Shown piece after piece: positions 40,715 to 49,974 of a stretch of 64,000 bases of DNA. The notes beneath the pieces are model-generated. The model had not been told where the DNA came from, did no database searches, and saw nothing but the letters and a program-made list of their open reading frames with translations. Every line of letters begins with the position of its first letter. Position 1 is the stretch's first letter. The stretch lies in contig CAXMNX010000099.1 of the NCBI GenBank assembly GCA_964194845.1, positions 1 through 64,000 of the forward strand, given 5' to 3'. This stretch comes from CAXMNX01 sp964194845. Lineage in GTDB: Bacteria; Pseudomonadota; Alphaproteobacteria; Rhodobacterales; Rhodobacteraceae. The position numbers and the translations under genes are program-made.

Positions 40715-42160
40715 TTAACCTGGCCCAAGTTCGGTACAGCTAACATTCTGTGCCGTCAGCCGGCGGCAGGCCAGTTCGGCCTTTCCCTCGGACAGCCCGA
40801 CAAAATTGGCGTCAAATCCCTTTGGCCCGCGCACCACCTTGCGAAGCGCTTCGTCCAGCGTTCCCAGCTCCACAAGTGCCGTTTGCAGCAGCATCTTCTC
40901 GGCCTCGTGGCGCGACGTGAAACGCCCGACATTGATCGCCCAATGCCGCCCGCCCGAGGTCGACATTCGCGTCACGACCACCGGTTCCTCGCTCGAGGAT
41001 GGTGCCGCGACCACCCGCTCACCAAACGCCGCTGGGCGCGGTTTCGGGCTGATAAGGGAACTTGCAAGGCTGGCGGCAAGAACGTGCTCTGGCGCTGCCA
41101 ACGCGACTGTTACCGGGCCATCCGAAACTTCGCCGCTCGCGACCGCAGCTTCGGCCAGCGCGTCTGCAACGCCGTCCTTGATGGCAATCAGCATGTCGCC
41201 CGACGGTTCCTGGCCCGGTCTTGGTGCGGGTCGCGGGCTTTTCGCGATTAACCCGGAGTTTCGCGTGCTCGTTGTATCGCCCGATTTTGGCCTCGCCTGC
41301 GCGATCACTCTGGGCCGCTGCGGCTTGCGCACGGCAACACGGCTCGGCGCACGGTCAAATCCCAAATTCAGAAGCTCGGCAACGCGCGCGGTTCTCCACG
41401 CGGTTGATCGGCCACCGAACACAGTGGCAATCACGCGTTCCCGGCCGCGTTCCGCCGAGGCCACGAGGTTATAACCAGCAGCGCGCGTGTAGCCTGTCTT
41501 GATGCCATCGGCGCCGCGATAACTGTTCAAAAGCCGCCTATTGGTATTATTGACGGTCTTTCGCCCGGTGCTGGTCGAGCGACGCGAGAAAAGATTGTAG
41601 TATTCAGGAAAGTCATAAAAAAGCTGACGGCCAAGCATGGTCATGTCGCGGGCGGTCGAAACGTGCCCGTTCTCGGTCAACCCATGCGCATTTTTGAACG
41701 TTGACCGGCTCATCCCCATCGCCTTGGCCATGCGGTTCATGCGGCGCGCAAAAGCCGCTTCGGACCCGGATATAGCCTCGCCAAGTGCTGTGGCCGCATC
41801 GTTTGCGGATTTAACGGCGGCCGCGCGAATAAGATATCGCAGCTGGATCCGCTGCCCGGCCTTCAAACCAAGCTTCGACGGCGGTTCGGCCGCGGCATTT
41901 TTTGAGATTAAGACTTTGGAATCCAAGCTTATTTCACCGCGACGCACGGCATCGAAGACAACATAAAGCGTCATCATCTTTGTCAATGACGCAGGATGCA
42001 GCCTGGTATCCGCGTTGCGCGCATGAAGAACTTTGCCGGTGCGCGCATCCATCACCATTGCCGCATAGGGTGCGGCCGAAACATTTGCTGCGCCCGATAA
42101 GGCCAGCCCAAAAACGACCATCGCCCAAAGGACGACACGCTTGAATTGCGGGAACGTCAC
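40715..42160 (-). CDS. D-alanyl-D-alanine carboxypeptidase with SPOR domain
   Basis: This penicillin-binding protein trims peptidoglycan stem peptides in the periplasm. From the GTG at 42160 (AAAGGG seven bases upstream) the product has 481 residues with a signal peptide (VVLWAMVVFGLALSG, cleaved near SAA). The serine peptidase motifs are S58-x-x-K61 (SLTK), S118-A-N and K221-T-G. A basic Pro/Arg/Ala linker and a C-terminal SPOR domain (HWAINVGRFTSRHEAEKM) follow, so it may localise to the division septum. The frame extends to 42277 without a convincing start. Confidence 0.93.
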   Translation of the reverse strand: MTFPQFKRVVLWAMVVFGLALSGAANVSAAPYAAMVMDARTGKVLHARNADTRLHPASLTKMMTLYVVFDAVRRGEISLDSKVLISKNAAAEPPSKLGLKAGQRIQLRYLIRAAAVKSANDAATALGEAISGSEAAFARRMNRMAKAMGMSRSTFKNAHGLTENGHVSTARDMTMLGRQLFYDFPEYYNLFSRRSTSTGRKTVNNTNRRLLNSYRGADGIKTGYTRAAGYNLVASAERGRERVIATVFGGRSTAWRTARVAELLNLGFDRAPSRVAVRKPQRPRVIAQARPKSGDTTSTRNSGLIAKSPRPAPRPGQEPSGDMLIAIKDGVADALAEAAVASGEVSDGPVTVALAAPEHVLAASLASSLISPKPRPAAFGERVVAAPSSSEEPVVVTRMSTSGGRHWAINVGRFTSRHEAEKMLLQTALVELGTLDEALRKVVRGPKGFDANFVGLSEGKAELACRRLTAQNVSCTELGPG

Positions 42161-42321
42161 AACACTGCCCTTTTCTGCCTCAAGCTCCGATCTTTTTGCG
42201 CCGGATGCCCTGAATTTTCCAAACTGTAACACGTTAGATTCAATCGGAAAACTATGAATTTTCAGTATCTTTTCCAAAAATCCGATAAATCCAGATCAGG
42301 CGGTATTTCGCCGAACAGCCC

Positions 42322-43023
42322 CTAGATATTGTGTTGGATGGCGTCGATCGTATCCGGGATGTCGCGAAATTCCCGCACTTCGCGATATCTTTCATGCCCC
42401 TGTGGCGCTTGCGCCGCCTCAATTTCCCAGGCCAGACCGTGCGGCACATCGATCGCCCACCCACCGGCCTCTATGGCAGGATTTACGTCTGATTTCAGAG
42501 AATTACCGGTCATGAGCGCCTCATCGGGTGGGGTAGAATGGCGCGCAAATATGTCAAGATAAACCGCAGGCGTTTTATCCGAGACAATCTCGACGCCGTT
42601 GAATATCTCGCCCAGCCCGGATTGCGCGATCTTGCGTTCCTGGTCCAGCAGATCTCCCTTTGTGATCAAAAGGATGCGAAAGTCGGGCGCCAGCCTCAGC
42701 ATCGTCTCTTCCACCCCCGGCAGCAATTCAATCGGATGCGCCAGCATCTCGTGACCGGCGGCAATGATATCGCGCAAAACGCAGCCCGGCACACGGTTGT
42801 CGGTGACATCCAGCACGGTCTCGATCATCGACAACATGAAGCCCTTGATGCCGAACCCGTATTGACCAAGGTTTCGCCGCTCAGCCGCCAGAAGCCGTTC
42901 GTCAAGGTGGTCTTTTTCCGCGAAATCAGCCAACAGCTCGGCAAAATGATCCTGCGTCATGCGAAAGAAACGCTCGTTATGCCACAGCGTGTCGTCGGCG
43001 TCGAAACAAAGCGTGGTCAGCAT
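42322..43023 (-). CDS. HAD-superfamily hydrolase
   Basis: The 233-residue product has HAD motif I CFDADDTLWHN (nucleophile D8 and D10), motif II around LLITKGD, and motif III-IV near GNSLKSDVNPAIEAG. A helical cap lies between motifs I and II. The opening resembles the subgroup that includes YjjG-like and phosphoglycolate-type phosphatases, but the substrate cannot be read from sequence. AGGAAG precedes the ATG at 43023. Confidence 0.85.
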   Translation of the reverse strand: MLTTLCFDADDTLWHNERFFRMTQDHFAELLADFAEKDHLDERLLAAERRNLGQYGFGIKGFMLSMIETVLDVTDNRVPGCVLRDIIAAGHEMLAHPIELLPGVEETMLRLAPDFRILLITKGDLLDQERKIAQSGLGEIFNGVEIVSDKTPAVYLDIFARHSTPPDEALMTGNSLKSDVNPAIEAGGWAIDVPHGLAWEIEAAQAPQGHERYREVREFRDIPDTIDAIQHNI

Positions 43024-43136
43024 CGTTGCAAGGCTTCCTGATGTATCGGCTCTTTTCCTCGGCAACCAATCGCTTATATTGTGCTGTCTAATATTTAATG
43101 CCGAAACGAGTGAGCGTGATCTTCAACACTTTGCAT

Positions 43137-43460
43137 ATGATGGCCGATACCGACAAGCCGCGCGACGGTGAAACCGGTGTCCTGACCGAGACCAAGCAAA
43201 AAACCCAGCGGCCACCGTTGTATAAGGTTTTATTGCTGAACGACGATTTCACGCCAATGGAATTTGTTGTGCATGTGTTGGAACGTTTCTTTGGCATGAC
43301 CCATGCCCAGTCGTTTGAATTGATGCTCGTCGTTCACAAAAAGGGCCTCGCCGTGGTTGGCGTTTTCTCGTTCGAGATCGCCGAGACGAAAGTGGCGCAG
43401 GTCATGGATTTCGCCCGGCGTCATCAGCATCCGCTTCAATGCACCATGGAAAAGGAATAG
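43137..43460 (+). CDS. clpS: ATP-dependent Clp protease adaptor ClpS
   Basis: ClpS delivers N-degron substrates to ClpAP. The 107-residue product has a short unstructured N terminus and the ClpS domain: YKVLLLNDDFTPMEFVVHVL (the ND motif contacts the N-terminal residue), HKKGLAVVGVFSFEIAETK and ARRHQHPLQCTMEKE at the end. Two ATGs in a row at 43137 and 43140 are the likely start; a further in-frame ATG at 43098 is possible but without a ribosome-binding site. clpA is not in the window. Confidence 0.93.
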   Translation: MMADTDKPRDGETGVLTETKQKTQRPPLYKVLLLNDDFTPMEFVVHVLERFFGMTHAQSFELMLVVHKKGLAVVGVFSFEIAETKVAQVMDFARRHQHPLQCTMEKE

Positions 43461-43479
43461 GCCGTCTGGCCTCGCCGTG

Positions 43480-44469
43480 ATGCTGTCACAACGCTTATCC
43501 CTGGCGCTCGAATCGTCTGCGGTTGTCTTGCCGGACACCGGACAAATCGCCGTTATCGGCGCAAAAGCCGCTGACGATCTTGACTGCCTGCCTAAAAATC
43601 GGGTCGAGGTCGTTCAGCGCCACTTACCTGACCATGCACATTTTCGGGAAGCCGGATTTAACGTCGCCACGGCAGTCCGCGGTCCATATGCGATGTCGAT
43701 CATCGCGCTGCCGCGGGCAAAGGCCGAGGCGCTGTCAACGCTGGCGCAGGCCGCATCCGTGACCGCAGGGCCGCTGATCGTCGATGGTCAAAAGACCGAC
43801 GGAATAGACTCAATTCTGAAAGCCGCACGAAAAGCGGGCGACGTCGCCGAGGTTATCTCGAAGGCGCACGGAAAACTGTTCGTGGTCGCGGATGCAGATT
43901 TCTCGGCCCTGCAACAGGCGTCGACAGACAAAGTCGAAGGCCGCTTCGTGACCGCACCCGGCGTTTTCTCCGCCAATGGAATTGATCCGGGATCCCAATT
44001 CTTGGCGGCGTCGTTTCCACCCGATTTAGCTGGCAGCGTTGTCGATCTGGGGGCGGGCTGGGGCTATCTGTCGGATGTGATACTTCGCCGCGAGAAAGTC
44101 ACCTGCGTCAATCTGGTCGAGGCTGACTTTGTGGCACTTGAGGCGGCGCGCCGGAACATCACCGACGCAAGGGCTGAATTCCACTGGGCGGACGCCCGAA
44201 ATTGGCAGGCTACAGGCCCCGTCGATCACGTTGTCACCAATCCGCCGTTTCATCAGGGGCGCACGCCGGAACCTTCGCTGGGGCAGGCTTTCATCCGCTC
44301 TGCGGCGCGTCTATTGCGACCAAAGGGTCAGCTTTGGCTTGTTGCAAACCGGCATTTGCCTTACGAACAAGCGCTAGAAGACGCCTTTCACAATGTTCGC
44401 TCGCTCGGCCAAACCTCTTCTTTCAAGCTTTTCCTGGCTACATCGCCAAAACGCCGCAGATTAGGATAG
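43480..44469 (+). CDS. RsmC-like class I SAM-dependent rRNA methyltransferase
   Basis: The 329-residue product has an RsmC/RlmG-like layout: a degenerate N-terminal methyltransferase-like domain and a C-terminal active domain with SAM motif VVDLGAGWGYLSDVIL (about residues 187-202) and the catalytic NPPFHQG (about 253). RsmC methylates G1207 of 16S rRNA. The ATG at 43480 follows the clpS stop by 19 bases; a GTG at 43477 is also possible. It is followed nine bases later by the SDR gene. Confidence 0.87.
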   Translation: MLSQRLSLALESSAVVLPDTGQIAVIGAKAADDLDCLPKNRVEVVQRHLPDHAHFREAGFNVATAVRGPYAMSIIALPRAKAEALSTLAQAASVTAGPLIVDGQKTDGIDSILKAARKAGDVAEVISKAHGKLFVVADADFSALQQASTDKVEGRFVTAPGVFSANGIDPGSQFLAASFPPDLAGSVVDLGAGWGYLSDVILRREKVTCVNLVEADFVALEAARRNITDARAEFHWADARNWQATGPVDHVVTNPPFHQGRTPEPSLGQAFIRSAARLLRPKGQLWLVANRHLPYEQALEDAFHNVRSLGQTSSFKLFLATSPKRRRLG

Positions 44470-44477
44470 CCCCGCCC

Positions 44478-45287
44478 ATGTCGTTTTCAATCGCAGGCAA
44501 AACCGCTGTTGTAACCGGATCGGCCAACGGTGTCGGTCTGGCAATTGCAAGGCACTTCGTCGCCCGCGGCGCGAACGTCATGTTTGCGGACATGGACGAA
44601 GACAAGCTTGCCAAGGAACTTGGCGATATCAGCGAGGATGACGAAGGCACGACCGGCTGTTTTGCCGGTGACCTGCGCGAAAAGCTGACCATCGCGAACC
44701 TGCTCTCGGCCACGCTCGACCGATTTGAACGGGTTGATATCCTGGTCAACGCGTCGCGGCAGATGCTGGTGTCCGATCCGCTGAATGCAGATGACGATGC
44801 GGTCACAACGCTGATAAACCAAAACCTGATCACCTCGCTGCGCCTGAGCCAGGTGTTTGCAAAGCGGATGATCAAACAGGCCGGTGACGATGACGACAAC
44901 GGACCTGCCGGTTCGATTATCAATATGTCGTCGATGGCCGCACGCCGAACCCAGCCCAGCCTGTTGGCCTATTCGGTGAGTTCTGCCGCGGTCGACCAGA
45001 TGACGCGCTCGATGGCCGTCGCACTTGCCCCGCACCGGATCCGGGTGAACGCGATTGCCCTAGGCTCGGTCATGAGCGCATCGCTGCAAGGCGCCTTGCA
45101 GGAGAACGAGGAATTTCGCGACGAGATTATCGGCGCCACGCCGCTATCCAGAATCGCCAGCCCGTCCGAATTGGCCGAAGTGGCGCAATTTCTGGCCTCA
45201 GAGGGTTCCAGCTTCATGACTGGTCAGATTTTGACGGTGGATGGCGGGCGCACGCTTGTTGATGCAGCGGACGCACCGGCGCATTGA
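44478..45287 (+). CDS. Atypical SDR-family protein lacking the catalytic lysine
   Basis: The 269-residue product has the SDR cofactor motif TGSANGVG (13-20), a D at the usual NAD site (FADMD) and the active-site serines (S151-S152). The YxxxK motif reads Y165-SVS-S169, so the lysine is replaced by serine. The usual NNAG motif reads VNASRQ. It may therefore be a non-catalytic binding protein or use a changed mechanism. It is between the RsmC-like gene and hemF, all in one direction with short gaps. Its function in the haem neighbourhood is unknown. Confidence 0.85.
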   Translation: MSFSIAGKTAVVTGSANGVGLAIARHFVARGANVMFADMDEDKLAKELGDISEDDEGTTGCFAGDLREKLTIANLLSATLDRFERVDILVNASRQMLVSDPLNADDDAVTTLINQNLITSLRLSQVFAKRMIKQAGDDDDNGPAGSIINMSSMAARRTQPSLLAYSVSSAAVDQMTRSMAVALAPHRIRVNAIALGSVMSASLQGALQENEEFRDEIIGATPLSRIASPSELAEVAQFLASEGSSFMTGQILTVDGGRTLVDAADAPAH

Positions 45288-45317
45288 GGCGGATGCTAGT
45301 GACGGCGAGCAAAGCAT

Positions 45318-46211
45318 ATGACCGAAAGTTTTGAGGACCAGAAAGCGCGCGCCAGTGGTTGGTCCAGAACCTTGCGCGACGACATCGTCGCGGCTTTCGA
45401 AGCGCTGGAGGATAGCCATCAAAAAGGCCCGCTTTCGGAAAACCCGGCTGGACGGTTCGAGGTTAATTCCACGCGCCGGGCATCGGACGACGGGTCAGAT
45501 GCGGGTGGTGGCGTGATGAGCGTCATGCGCGGCGGGCGTATTTTCGAAAAGGTCGGGGTCAACGTCTCGACCGTCTATGGCCGACTTGGTGAAAAAGCGC
45601 AGGCGGCGATGGCCTCGCGAAAGGGGATCCCCGAATTGCAGGAAGAACCACGCTTCTGGGCCAGCGGCATCTCTCTGGTCGCACATATGCAAAACCCCCA
45701 TGTGCCGTCGGTTCATATGAACACGCGCATGTTCTGGACGCCCAATGCCTGGTGGTTCGGCGGCGGCTCCGATCTGAACCCCTGCATCGAATACGATGAC
45801 GACACCGCCGATTTTCACGCCGCACTTAAGGCCCATTGCGATCCGCACGGTGCCGAGATTTATCCGCGCCTGAAGTCCTGGGCCGACGAGTATTTCTATA
45901 TCCCGCACCGGAACCGCGCGCGGGGCGTCGGCGGTATATTCTTCGACGATCTGAACACCGGCGACTGGGAAGCGGATTTCGCCTTCACCCAAGACGCAGG
46001 GCGGGCATTTCTGAAGGCTTATCAGCCACTTGTCCTACGGCGGCGCGGCCAGACCTGGACCGAAGCCGACAAGGATGCGCAACTTATCCATCGCGGTCTC
46101 TATGCTGAATACAATCTAGTCTATGACCGGGGCACAAAATTTGGCCTTGAAACCGGCCATGAGGCGAACGCAGTTTTGATGAGCCTGCCGCCTTTGGCCA
46201 AATGGTATTGA
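45318..46211 (+). CDS. hemF: Coproporphyrinogen-III oxidase, oxygen-dependent
   Basis: HemF decarboxylates coproporphyrinogen III to protoporphyrinogen IX with O2 in haem (and, if present, bacteriochlorophyll) synthesis. The 297-residue product has the family blocks GGRIFEKVGVNVSTVYGRL, VHMNTRMFW and WFGGGSDLNPCIEYDDD cut by position, HRNRARGVGGIFFDDLN and the C-terminal YNLVYDRGTKFGLETG. It is the last gene of the clpS to hemF run. No oxygen-independent HemN is in the window. Confidence 0.97.
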   Translation: MTESFEDQKARASGWSRTLRDDIVAAFEALEDSHQKGPLSENPAGRFEVNSTRRASDDGSDAGGGVMSVMRGGRIFEKVGVNVSTVYGRLGEKAQAAMASRKGIPELQEEPRFWASGISLVAHMQNPHVPSVHMNTRMFWTPNAWWFGGGSDLNPCIEYDDDTADFHAALKAHCDPHGAEIYPRLKSWADEYFYIPHRNRARGVGGIFFDDLNTGDWEADFAFTQDAGRAFLKAYQPLVLRRRGQTWTEADKDAQLIHRGLYAEYNLVYDRGTKFGLETGHEANAVLMSLPPLAKWY

Positions 46212-46217
46212 CCCGGT

Positions 46218-47369
46218 TTAACCGCCCGAAGTCCCGAGTGCGCGAAGCAAATTGCCCAAAAGGCGATCCAGATCGCCGCTTGAACCGTCTGACCCGGAAG
46301 TCACCCGACCGGCGCGCTGCTCTGTTCCGGTGCCCGCAAGCCATATCTCGATAACGCCAGGGTCGGGTGGTGGTCTGAAGCCGGTGAAATCTCTAAGTCG
46401 GCCACCGATGGCCAAAGCGAGTGCGCGGGCGGCTTGCGCATCCTTGTCGTGGAAATAACGGATATTGGTCCGGCTGATTGTGAACCCGGCAGGCTGCAAA
46501 GTTGAGATCTCAAAACCGGCCCCGACGGCGGCGTCAAGAAGTGTATCCGCGTCGGATGCCCGCGCACCGTTTGGAATGTGAAGAACGATAGCAAGGCCGG
46601 GAAAGGCAGGCTTTCGCGCTGCGGCTGCCTTAATGATCGACGGCCGGACGGGCGGTAGCCTATTTAACACCAGCGGGGCTGCCAAAGCAGGTTCCGGCGG
46701 CGATGATAAGGCGGCAGGCAGCGAATCCAGTGCGGAAATAACAACCGGCGCGGGCTGCAAAATATCGGTGGACTTTGCGGCACCCGGCAATTGCCGCAAT
46801 GCGGGGCCGTTGGGCCCATCTGCAGGACCAAACGTCGCGCCGATTTCCGGCATCACAGGCGCACTCAGCAATGCAATTGGGATTTGCAGCGACGCTGCCT
46901 GCGATGAAGCTGGGTCAATCGCGACGATTCGCGATGTGACGGAAGCAACCTGAACCTCGCTCAAAATGATGACGCTCATCGCAAACACGAAGCCCCCAAG
47001 GACACCAGGTCCGACAAGACGCCATGGGGTCTGGACAGCTTCGCTGATTACTACGTCCCGAGCAACTTCGCGGACATCCGCGTCATCCTGCAAATCGACT
47101 TGCGGTTCGGGCGACAATTCCTTTTCGGCGGGCGCACTTTCACTAATTTCGGCACCTTCCGCCACAGGCTCAACGACGCCCGAGTGATTTCGGGTTATCG
47201 CAGGTTCGGCAGCGGAATTTGATGGTAGGGCCGCTTTTTTTGCAGCCAGAACGACTTGGCGTCGCAAACGCGCCTCTTCAAGGCGGTCGTAGAGCGTCAA
47301 CCCGCGTGAACGGGAAGAAGCTGGCAGCCGCGTCGCACGACCCGATGACGAATTGGTCGCCTCACCCAT
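46218..47369 (-). CDS. Membrane-anchored protein with LytR C-terminal-like domain
   Basis: The 383-residue product has a basic, low-complexity cytoplasmic N terminus (about residues 1-118), one transmembrane helix (GPGVLGGFVFAMSVIILS, about 120-137), a long Ala/Pro-rich periplasmic linker and a C-terminal domain. That domain has IVLHIPNGARASDADTLLDAA, RTNIRYFHDKDAQAARALA and IEIWLAGTG. The last part resembles the LytR_C domain found in cell-wall-associated proteins; I am moderately sure. The ATG at 47369 follows a G-rich stretch. It is convergent with hemF, with stops six bases apart. Confidence 0.68.
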   Translation of the reverse strand: MGEATNSSSGRATRLPASSRSRGLTLYDRLEEARLRRQVVLAAKKAALPSNSAAEPAITRNHSGVVEPVAEGAEISESAPAEKELSPEPQVDLQDDADVREVARDVVISEAVQTPWRLVGPGVLGGFVFAMSVIILSEVQVASVTSRIVAIDPASSQAASLQIPIALLSAPVMPEIGATFGPADGPNGPALRQLPGAAKSTDILQPAPVVISALDSLPAALSSPPEPALAAPLVLNRLPPVRPSIIKAAAARKPAFPGLAIVLHIPNGARASDADTLLDAAVGAGFEISTLQPAGFTISRTNIRYFHDKDAQAARALALAIGGRLRDFTGFRPPPDPGVIEIWLAGTGTEQRAGRVTSGSDGSSGDLDRLLGNLLRALGTSGG

Positions 47370-47487
47370 AAGAAACCCCCTACACCCGGCAAATGCACGC
47401 ACCGGGCGATGCAGATCAATATAGCGCTATTTCGCACATTCGGCAAAGGCGAAAAGCTTTAAGCCACCGAAAACGTTTAATTTCAGG

Positions 47488-48927
47488 TCAAAACTGCACC
47501 TGACTTTGCTCGCCAAGCGATTGCAGGCGCAGCGCACTTATCCAGATTGCAGCGACGATTGCGGCAAAAACCCACGCCCCGGATGTAAATGTCGCGATAA
47601 TCGCCAGAAACAACACGAATGACGTCGCCGCACCGCCAAGGTCGCGCATTTTGCCGGTATTTTTCGCCAGTTGAACCAAAACCGTCACCGCGCCCGCCAG
47701 CGCACCGGCCCAGATAATGATCGCGACAGGCGGCAAACCGCCTTGTGTAAGCAGCGCAAACGGCGTCCATGACTGCGCCGGGTCGACAAGACCAATGCGC
47801 TCCAGAACCCAAAATGCCGCAATCGCCGAGATCGCGATTGAAACCGGCGTTGCGATGCGAAGCCGGTACCAGTTGTACCTGCCAAAAAGCAGGCCAAGCG
47901 CCAGAAACGCGGTTCCGATAACGGCAAGTTGTCCAAATTCGACGCCAACGTTGAACCCGACCAGCTTAGGTACAAAGTGGCTGCCGCCAAGACCGAAATC
48001 TGACAGAACACTCGCAAAACCAAGCCCGTGCAGAAGCCCGAACAGGAAAACCACAACGGGCCGCCAGGGCGTCAGCCCGCGCGACAACACATTTTCAACC
48101 CCGACATACACAATCGACGCCGCGATCAGCGGCTCCACGATACTCGGTGAGATCCGAACAATGTCCAGCGTGCCAAGCGCCAGCGTCACGGTATGGGCAA
48201 GCGTGAACGCGGTCACCTGCCACAAGAGCGGGCGAATTTTCAGCGCGAGGAAGAAAAGCCCCAGCACGAAAAGAATGTGATCAAGACCCTTTGGAATGAT
48301 GTGGCCAAAACCCACGCCGATATATTCGCCAAATGCCGCGCCTGCCGTCTGGTCATCGCCACCGGTTCGCGGGATCGGCGCGCTATCACCGCCACTTGCA
48401 AGATACGCGGTATAGCCGTCTTCGATACCCTGCTGCCTGATCACCAGCGGGCCGAACGCGGCTGGCCACGTCAGGATTATAGGTTCAATCCCGGATGGAA
48501 GTGGCGCTGACAACCGGACAATTGAAAGCCGCGATATTTCCACGTCGCCGACATCCGGGACCTCAATTGCAACAATCGCGGGCGCTAAGACCGAGCCACC
48601 CGATCGCAGCGTGACACCTTGCGAAATTGCCGGGAAGGCATCACGGAATGCCTCTGCCAACACCGCCGGTTCCAATGCGCGAAGCCGGTCGTATTCGCCC
48701 GCGTTCTCGCTTGCATTCGTGTCTTCAACGCCTTCAAGGTTCAGCCCGGCCACCGGTGCTTCAAGCACCCATTGAAGCGCCAATTCAACGGTTTCGGCCC
48801 CGATGGTGATATCCACAACCGTTGGCTGAACTTCGTGCGCACGCGCGAACGTGATGAACAGGAAACTTGACAGCAGAACAATAAGCACCACCCTCAAACA
48901 CATGAACCGACACCGGGTAAATTGCAT
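47488..48927 (-). CDS. HupE/UreJ-family membrane protein
   Basis: The 479-residue product has a signal peptide (MCLRVVLIVLLSSFLFITFARA), a periplasmic domain of about 180 residues and a C-terminal HupE/UreJ-like part with about seven helices. Conserved histidines lie in GVGFGHIIPKGLDHILFVLGL, TLAHTVTL and FGLLHGLGFA. The family is linked to nickel or cobalt uptake, but this longer form is poorly studied. The ATG at 48927 has GAGG nine bases upstream; one at 48903 also gives the signal peptide. It is divergent from, and overlapping, the DUF4198 gene. Confidence 0.85.
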   Translation of the reverse strand: MQFTRCRFMCLRVVLIVLLSSFLFITFARAHEVQPTVVDITIGAETVELALQWVLEAPVAGLNLEGVEDTNASENAGEYDRLRALEPAVLAEAFRDAFPAISQGVTLRSGGSVLAPAIVAIEVPDVGDVEISRLSIVRLSAPLPSGIEPIILTWPAAFGPLVIRQQGIEDGYTAYLASGGDSAPIPRTGGDDQTAGAAFGEYIGVGFGHIIPKGLDHILFVLGLFFLALKIRPLLWQVTAFTLAHTVTLALGTLDIVRISPSIVEPLIAASIVYVGVENVLSRGLTPWRPVVVFLFGLLHGLGFASVLSDFGLGGSHFVPKLVGFNVGVEFGQLAVIGTAFLALGLLFGRYNWYRLRIATPVSIAISAIAAFWVLERIGLVDPAQSWTPFALLTQGGLPPVAIIIWAGALAGAVTVLVQLAKNTGKMRDLGGAATSFVLFLAIIATFTSGAWVFAAIVAAIWISALRLQSLGEQSQVQF

Positions 48928-49738
48928 GTTTCGCCACCTCACATTCGCCATTTCAATTGCATGTATTGCAACGGCGGCCAAGGGCCACGAGTTTTGGATC
49001 GAGCCCGAAAATTACCAGGTTGTGACCGGAAGTGATGTGGTGGCCGAGCTTCGCGTCGGGCAAAAATTCGGCGGCTCAAGTCAGGCTTACCTTCCCCAAA
49101 ACTTTCGCCGTTTTGAATTCGCCGTGAACGAACAAACCACATTCCTGGAAGGCCGCCTGGGCGACCGCCCTGCGATACGGCTGACAACTTCGGCAGACGG
49201 GCTGATGGTGCTCATTCACGAAACCACGGATTCCAAGATAACCTGGGACGAATTCGGGAAATTTGAGAGCTTTCTGAAACACAAGGATGCAGAATGGGTT
49301 CTGGAAACCCACCGGGCGGAAGGTTTGTCGCAAGAAAATGTTGCCGAAGCCTATTCCCGATACGCCAAGTCGCTTGTGGCCGTGGGTGCAGGCGCCGGTT
49401 CAGATTTTGAAGCGGGTCTGGAAACCGAAATTGTCGCGCTCGAAAACCCGTACATTGATGAAATGGATGACGGTCTTGACGTCCGGGTTCTTTATCAGGG
49501 AACACCGCGCGGCAATGAACAGATCGAGGTATTCGAGAAATCGGAAGCCGGAGAAGTCGCGGTTTTTACCCTTCAGACCGACGACGCCGGAATGGCGACG
49601 ATCCCGGTCAAAAAAGGGTATCGCTATATGCTGGACGCAGTGGTGCTGCGAAAGGCGAGTACAGAACTGGCCAGCAGCCGAAACGTAGTCTGGGAAAGCC
49701 TATGGGCGAACTTGACTTTCGCTATTCCGGTCAACTAG
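48926..49738 (+). CDS. DUF4198-family periplasmic protein
   Basis: The 270-residue product has a signal peptide (MFRHLTFAISIACIATAAKG) and then HEFWIEPENYQVVTGSDVV, the typical start of DUF4198 proteins. The His right after cleavage is usual for these periplasmic metal-handling proteins. Immunoglobulin-like strand segments follow, with FTLQTDDAGMATIPVKKGYRYMLDAV near the C terminus. It pairs with the HupE/UreJ-like gene; together they suggest uptake of a transition metal, probably nickel or cobalt. Its start codon overlaps the divergent start codon. Confidence 0.83.
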   Translation: MFRHLTFAISIACIATAAKGHEFWIEPENYQVVTGSDVVAELRVGQKFGGSSQAYLPQNFRRFEFAVNEQTTFLEGRLGDRPAIRLTTSADGLMVLIHETTDSKITWDEFGKFESFLKHKDAEWVLETHRAEGLSQENVAEAYSRYAKSLVAVGAGAGSDFEAGLETEIVALENPYIDEMDDGLDVRVLYQGTPRGNEQIEVFEKSEAGEVAVFTLQTDDAGMATIPVKKGYRYMLDAVVLRKASTELASSRNVVWESLWANLTFAIPVN

Positions 49739-49974
49739 CTGCCGGGTCCATCAAATTTCGACGGCACCGCAATAATAAGAATTTCGCGCAGAACCATGCA
49801 AGTCAGCGCACTTGCCGCGATCGCGTCGAAAGACAGGTTAAACAATTCACTCATAACTCTACTCTAGGTCTTCACGCGAGTATATTGCCTGAAATTCGCG
49901 GCGGATCGAGGGCTGCTCAAAGGTTAATTGGGCACGCTTTCAGGGCAGTGTTGGTCGAAATTGCGGCGATATAT
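49739..49974. other. Intergenic gap between DUF4198 gene and truA
   Basis: This 236-base stretch lies between two converging genes. It holds no clear RNA gene or strong terminator. A minus-strand ORF of 39 codons runs from an ATG at 49854 to a TAG at 49735 (just overlapping the DUF4198 stop), with a hydrophobic middle (ALTCMVLREILIIAV). No good ribosome-binding site precedes it, so I do not call it a gene. Confidence 0.5.

Noticed and set aside
40701..40715. The 15-mer TTAACGCAATCCGCT, also present at 3513-3527, at the ends of two minus-strand genes
   Set aside because: A shared 15-mer is expected by chance about once or more in a 64 kb window when both strands are counted, so it is not evidence of a repeat family.
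43098..43136. An upstream ATG for clpS
   Set aside because: It has no ribosome-binding site, and the extra residues do not match the ClpS N terminus; the ATG pair at 43137/43140 is preferred.
49735..49854. A minus-strand ORF of 39 codons with a hydrophobic centre
   Set aside because: There is no convincing ribosome-binding site or homologue I recognise, and it overlaps the DUF4198 stop.
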